Assembly: GCA_003154115.1 (NCBI GenBank)
Contig: PMCF01000433.1
Location: 1 to 64,000, forward strand
DNA length: 64,000 nt
DNA from: Anaerolineae bacterium
Lineage (GTDB): Bacteria; Chloroflexota; Anaerolineae; Fen-1058
Direction: 5' to 3'
Shown piece by piece: positions 61,350 to 64,000 of this stretch. Below the pieces are notes generated by a model, which was given only the letters and a program-made list of their open reading frames with translations, was not told the origin of the DNA and ran no database searches. The position numbers and the translations under genes are program-made. The first letter of the stretch is position 1. Each line of letters begins with the position of its first letter.

Positions 61350-62579
61350 ATGTCTCAACGAAAAATTGTCACCGCTACACCGTCAGGTACACTCCGGCTG
61401 CTCGCCTTTATCGCAGTCGTTTTGGTGATTGGAGTAGCCGTCGGGGGATTGTTCATTATTCCCCGAGTCCAATCACAACAGACTCTGGAGCAACATTACC
61501 AGGCCGGCGTGGCGTTTCAAAATGTGAGCGACTGGACCGCCGCCGAGGGCGAGTACAAGCAAGTCATCGTCCTTGATGCCAACTACAAGGACGCGCAATC
61601 ACGGCTGGCCGAGGTAAAGACCAAATTGGCAGGCAGCGCGGCCACGGCGACCGCTGTCGCTATGACCCAGGCGGGTCAGGCGCAAGCCCAACTCCAGGCC
61701 ACAACAATCGCCGCGCAAGCCACCGCCGCTGCTGGACCGACTGCCACTGCCGCAGCCCTTGAGGCGCATTACCAGAAGGGCTTAGGGTACATGAATATGA
61801 GCCAGTGGGCAGAGGCCAAAACTGAACTCGATCTGGTCTTTGCTGTTGACCCCAACTACAAAGAAGTACAGGCCAAATTGACCGAGGTGCGCCAAAAGTT
61901 GTCCGAGTTGTCATTGCTGACCCCAACACCAACTCCAGTGCCACTTGCGTCGCCGACTCCTAAGCCCACATCCGTTGCCGTAGGAGTCATTCCCTTTTCT
62001 GCGCCGGGCAATCCTCAGGCGTTAAATCCCGCCCTGGGCTGGCAGCCAGGCGGTTCAGAGGCCAGTGCTTATGACTTGACAATGAACCCTGGCGCATTGA
62101 CGCTCATCGCAGGCCCGGGGGTTGACAATTATGAAAGCGAAGATTCGGCGCCGTTGGTAGCATATTCAATTCGGGGAAATTTTGAGGCTCAAGTCAAACT
62201 CGTGATCAACTCAATCCAAGGCAGACAGTATGCTGGTCTGGGTGTCAGGTCAGTCCAGATACACACTACCTGGGTGAAACTGTTGAGAGGATGGCAAGAT
62301 AATGGAGAAGGACAAAAGCTCTGGGCGCAAGTGGATCAACAGGGAAAGGCGGATGGCCTAAACTCTACTCCCTATACGGACGCCACGATTTGGCTCAAGA
62401 TTGAGAGGCGAGGTTCGCTTTTTACAATGTCCTACAGTGCGAATGGCAGTAACTGGGTCACGCTGGAAAAGGACTTTGTATTTGAAATGCCGATTGACAC
62501 CGAGATATATTTGTACGCTATTGCACGCGACAAGGGTGTTGTTGCTCAATTCTACGATTTCAAAGTGTTTCCCAAATAA
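61350..62579 (+). CDS. Membrane-anchored TPR protein with C-terminal jelly-roll-like domain
   Basis: 409 residues. Membrane helix (about 12-32), two TPR-like helical pairs (about 45-90: HYQAGVAFQNVSDWTAAEGE; 130-180: HYQKGLGYMNMSQWAEAKTE) separated by an Ala/Thr/Gln stretch, a Thr/Pro linker, then a ~190-residue beta domain (VAYSIRGNFEAQVKLVIN to FYDFKVF) resembling DUF1349/concanavalin folds that bind sugars. GGAGGG precedes the start. The first half is a duplicate of 62815. Confidence 0.8.
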   Translation: MSQRKIVTATPSGTLRLLAFIAVVLVIGVAVGGLFIIPRVQSQQTLEQHYQAGVAFQNVSDWTAAEGEYKQVIVLDANYKDAQSRLAEVKTKLAGSAATATAVAMTQAGQAQAQLQATTIAAQATAAAGPTATAAALEAHYQKGLGYMNMSQWAEAKTELDLVFAVDPNYKEVQAKLTEVRQKLSELSLLTPTPTPVPLASPTPKPTSVAVGVIPFSAPGNPQALNPALGWQPGGSEASAYDLTMNPGALTLIAGPGVDNYESEDSAPLVAYSIRGNFEAQVKLVINSIQGRQYAGLGVRSVQIHTTWVKLLRGWQDNGEGQKLWAQVDQQGKADGLNSTPYTDATIWLKIERRGSLFTMSYSANGSNWVTLEKDFVFEMPIDTEIYLYAIARDKGVVAQFYDFKVFPK

Positions 62580-62602
62580 CGCCACGATTGAGGAGCAAAC
62601 GC

Positions 62603-62730
62603 ATGGGTAATATCCTACTGACAGGCACAACTCTCAAAGGCAACTCTTACCGTATCTAGCGCTTGTTGGGCAAGGGTGGTTTTGGCGCGGTCCGTTGGCT
62701 CGTCGCTGATGACCTGAGTCTGAGTGTGCC
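62603..62730 (+). pseudogene. Kinase N-terminal stub with in-frame stop
   Basis: From the ATG at 62603 (GAGGAG upstream) the frame matches the kinase at 63734: ILLTGTTLKGNSYRI, then TAG at 62657 where 63734 has CAG (Gln), then RLLGKGGFGAVRWLVADDL before homology ends near 62730. A single C-to-T change explains the stop; the rest of the kinase is deleted. Confidence 0.8.
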
Positions 62731-62814
62731 ATCAGAGGCTACTTGTGTCGCTTGCTCAGCACGCACTCGGAATAACTTGCAACTTCAAATAAGATCGTAA
62801 CGGAGGAAAAGAAA

Positions 62815-63711
62815 ATGTCACAGCGAACCAAAGTCGTCGGTGCACGAACGCCTGTCATCTGGCTTCTGATCGTTATCAGTTTGATTGTTATCGCCGCATT
62901 AGCCGTGGGCGGGCTGGTGATCTATCCCCAGATGCAAAAGCAACAAGCGGAACAGGCCCGCGCGGCTGAGGCTGAGCAGCACTATCAGGCTGGCCTCGCC
63001 TTCCAGAACGTGGGCGATGTGGACAAGGCAACGCAGGAGTATGAAAAAGTCATTGTCCTCGACGCCAACTACAAAGACGCGCAGTCGCGGCTGGCCGAGG
63101 TGAAGGTACAGTTGGCAGGAAGCGCAGCCACGGCAACCGCGGTCGCGCAAGCCACTGTCGCTGCCGGGCCGACCGCCACCGCCGCAGCCCTTGAGGCGCA
63201 TTACCAGAAAGGCTTGGGGTATATGAATATCGGTCGGTGGCAAGAAGCGCGAGCCGAGCTAGAGCAGGTGTTTGCAGTGAATCCAAACTATAACGACGTG
63301 CAAGCCAAACTGAAAGAAGCAGAAGCCAAATTGACCCAACTCAGCCCGACGATTATACCAACACGACGGGTTGTAGCTGCTACCGTGCAAGCGAATGGCG
63401 AATGGCAAAACAGCGGCGTCACCGTGCAGGCCGGGCAGAGAATCACCCTTGCGGCTTCAGGTAGATGGAGTCACGGTCAGTCTAATTATGGGCCTGAAGG
63501 TTACGACAAGTACGATAACTCTGCGGTGTTACCCTCGGCGAAAATCGGGTCGCTCATCGGCAGAATTGGAAGTGGTCGTCCTTTTTTGATTGGGACAAGC
63601 CTTTCACTGACAGCAAATGATGATGGGGTACTCCAGTTAAGCATGAACGATGCCGTTGGCACTTTTGGGGACAATGACGGCTCGGTGACAGCACAGATTG
63701 ACGTTCAATAA
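62815..63711 (+). CDS. Membrane-anchored TPR protein with PA-IL-like lectin domain
   Basis: 298 residues. Membrane helix (about 14-36), two TPR-like units as in 61350, and a C-terminal ~115-residue domain (VQANGEWQNSGVTVQAGQRI; SLIGRIG; NDDGVLQLSMNDAVGTFGDN) with the pattern of LecA/PA-IL-type galactose lectins. GGAGG precedes the start, and the upstream DNA (GATCGTAACGGAGG) repeats that of 61350. Likely an outside sugar-binding partner of the adjoining kinase. Confidence 0.8.
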   Translation: MSQRTKVVGARTPVIWLLIVISLIVIAALAVGGLVIYPQMQKQQAEQARAAEAEQHYQAGLAFQNVGDVDKATQEYEKVIVLDANYKDAQSRLAEVKVQLAGSAATATAVAQATVAAGPTATAAALEAHYQKGLGYMNIGRWQEARAELEQVFAVNPNYNDVQAKLKEAEAKLTQLSPTIIPTRRVVAATVQANGEWQNSGVTVQAGQRITLAASGRWSHGQSNYGPEGYDKYDNSAVLPSAKIGSLIGRIGSGRPFLIGTSLSLTANDDGVLQLSMNDAVGTFGDNDGSVTAQIDVQ

Positions 63712-63733
63712 AAGTGGTTTCCAGGGAGCAGAC

Positions 63734-64000
63734 ATGGTCAACATTCTATCTTCCGGCACAACTCTCAAAAACAGCAGTTACCGCATTCAGCGTCTCCTAG
63801 GTCAGGGCGGCTTTGGCGCGGTCTATCTGGCTGAAGACCTCATCATCAACAAGTTCTGCGCCATCAAAGAAAATTTTGATAACTCCCCTGGCGCACAAAA
63901 GCAGTTTGACGTGGAGGCGCGCATCCTGGCGAACCTCAGCCATCAGCACCTGCCCCGCGTCACCGATAATTTCCTGGAGACGGCGACCGGGCAACAATAC
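63734..64000 (+). CDS. Ser/Thr protein kinase, N-terminus (3' cut by window)
   Basis: 89 residues visible. Start ATG at 63734 with AGGGAG upstream. MVNILSSGTTLKNSSYRIQR, then G-loop GQGGFGAVYLAED, CAIKEN lysine near 45, and ARILANLSHQHLPRVTDNF of the HRD class. Reading continues past the window end. It is the apparent parent form of the stub at 62603. Confidence 0.92.
   Translation, partial: MVNILSSGTTLKNSSYRIQRLLGQGGFGAVYLAEDLIINKFCAIKENFDNSPGAQKQFDVEARILANLSHQHLPRVTDNFLETATGQQY

Noticed and set aside
1105..62814. A DGR template repeat in the gaps between genes
   Set aside because: I read each gap (notably 1105-1857, 15192-15388, 33505-33715, 52691-52862, 62580-62814) for an AAC-rich copy of the variable region and saw none.

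Overview
The window is almost one continuous plus-strand cluster of signalling genes, GC-rich apart from a few patches. It holds 18 complete Ser/Thr protein kinases of the bacterial Pkn type, two more cut by the window ends, two kinase stubs and one pseudokinase-PP2C phosphatase. Around them are six FHA-type proteins, four von Willebrand A (VWA) proteins, a subtilase, an M23 peptidase, a TlpA-like thioredoxin, a LysM protein, tetratricopeptide (TPR) proteins and small zinc-ribbon membrane proteins. The style (kinases fused to zinc ribbons, C-type lectin/FGE, NBR1-like Ig and TPR domains; PIN/DUF433/DUF5615 modules; GC-rich palindromic repeats) suggests a Chloroflexota bacterium, perhaps filamentous. 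That assignment is inference; there is no rRNA, tRNA or housekeeping gene to test it.

Layout. 0-1.1 kb: end of a kinase-lectin gene. 1.1-1.86 kb: repeat-rich gap with a possible relic of a diversity-generating retroelement (DGR) reverse transcriptase. 1.86-13.2 kb: kinases, VWA proteins and an FHA protein. 13.4-15.2 kb: a second kinase-lectin gene. 15.4-16.9 kb: minus-strand island of two toxin-antitoxin-like pairs. 16.9-25.6 kb: FHA, VWA, kinase, PP2C, kinase, VWA. 25.7-41.7 kb: zinc-ribbon kinases, five with a C-terminal lectin domain, plus two small leader-effector genes and a cyclase-like/FHA pair. 42.4-52.7 kb: LysM, TPR-kinases, M23, thioredoxin, another kinase-lectin gene. 52.9-60.8 kb: zinc-ribbon/FHA/subtilase genes. 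60.9-64 kb: decaying kinase stubs alternating with TPR-sensor genes, then the start of another kinase.

Working model (inference). Eight kinases end in an FGE/C-type-lectin domain whose last 30 codons vary strongly on an invariant scaffold (W, A, VRAS, R, P, R, GFRC), as in DGR targets. Three have a membrane helix before the lectin and should sense outside ligands; five lack it and should sense inside. Kinases, a PP2C phosphatase and FHA readers would form a phospho-Thr network, with zinc ribbons as a shared cytosolic docking module. No template repeat or intact reverse transcriptase is present, so an active DGR, if any, would act from elsewhere in the genome.
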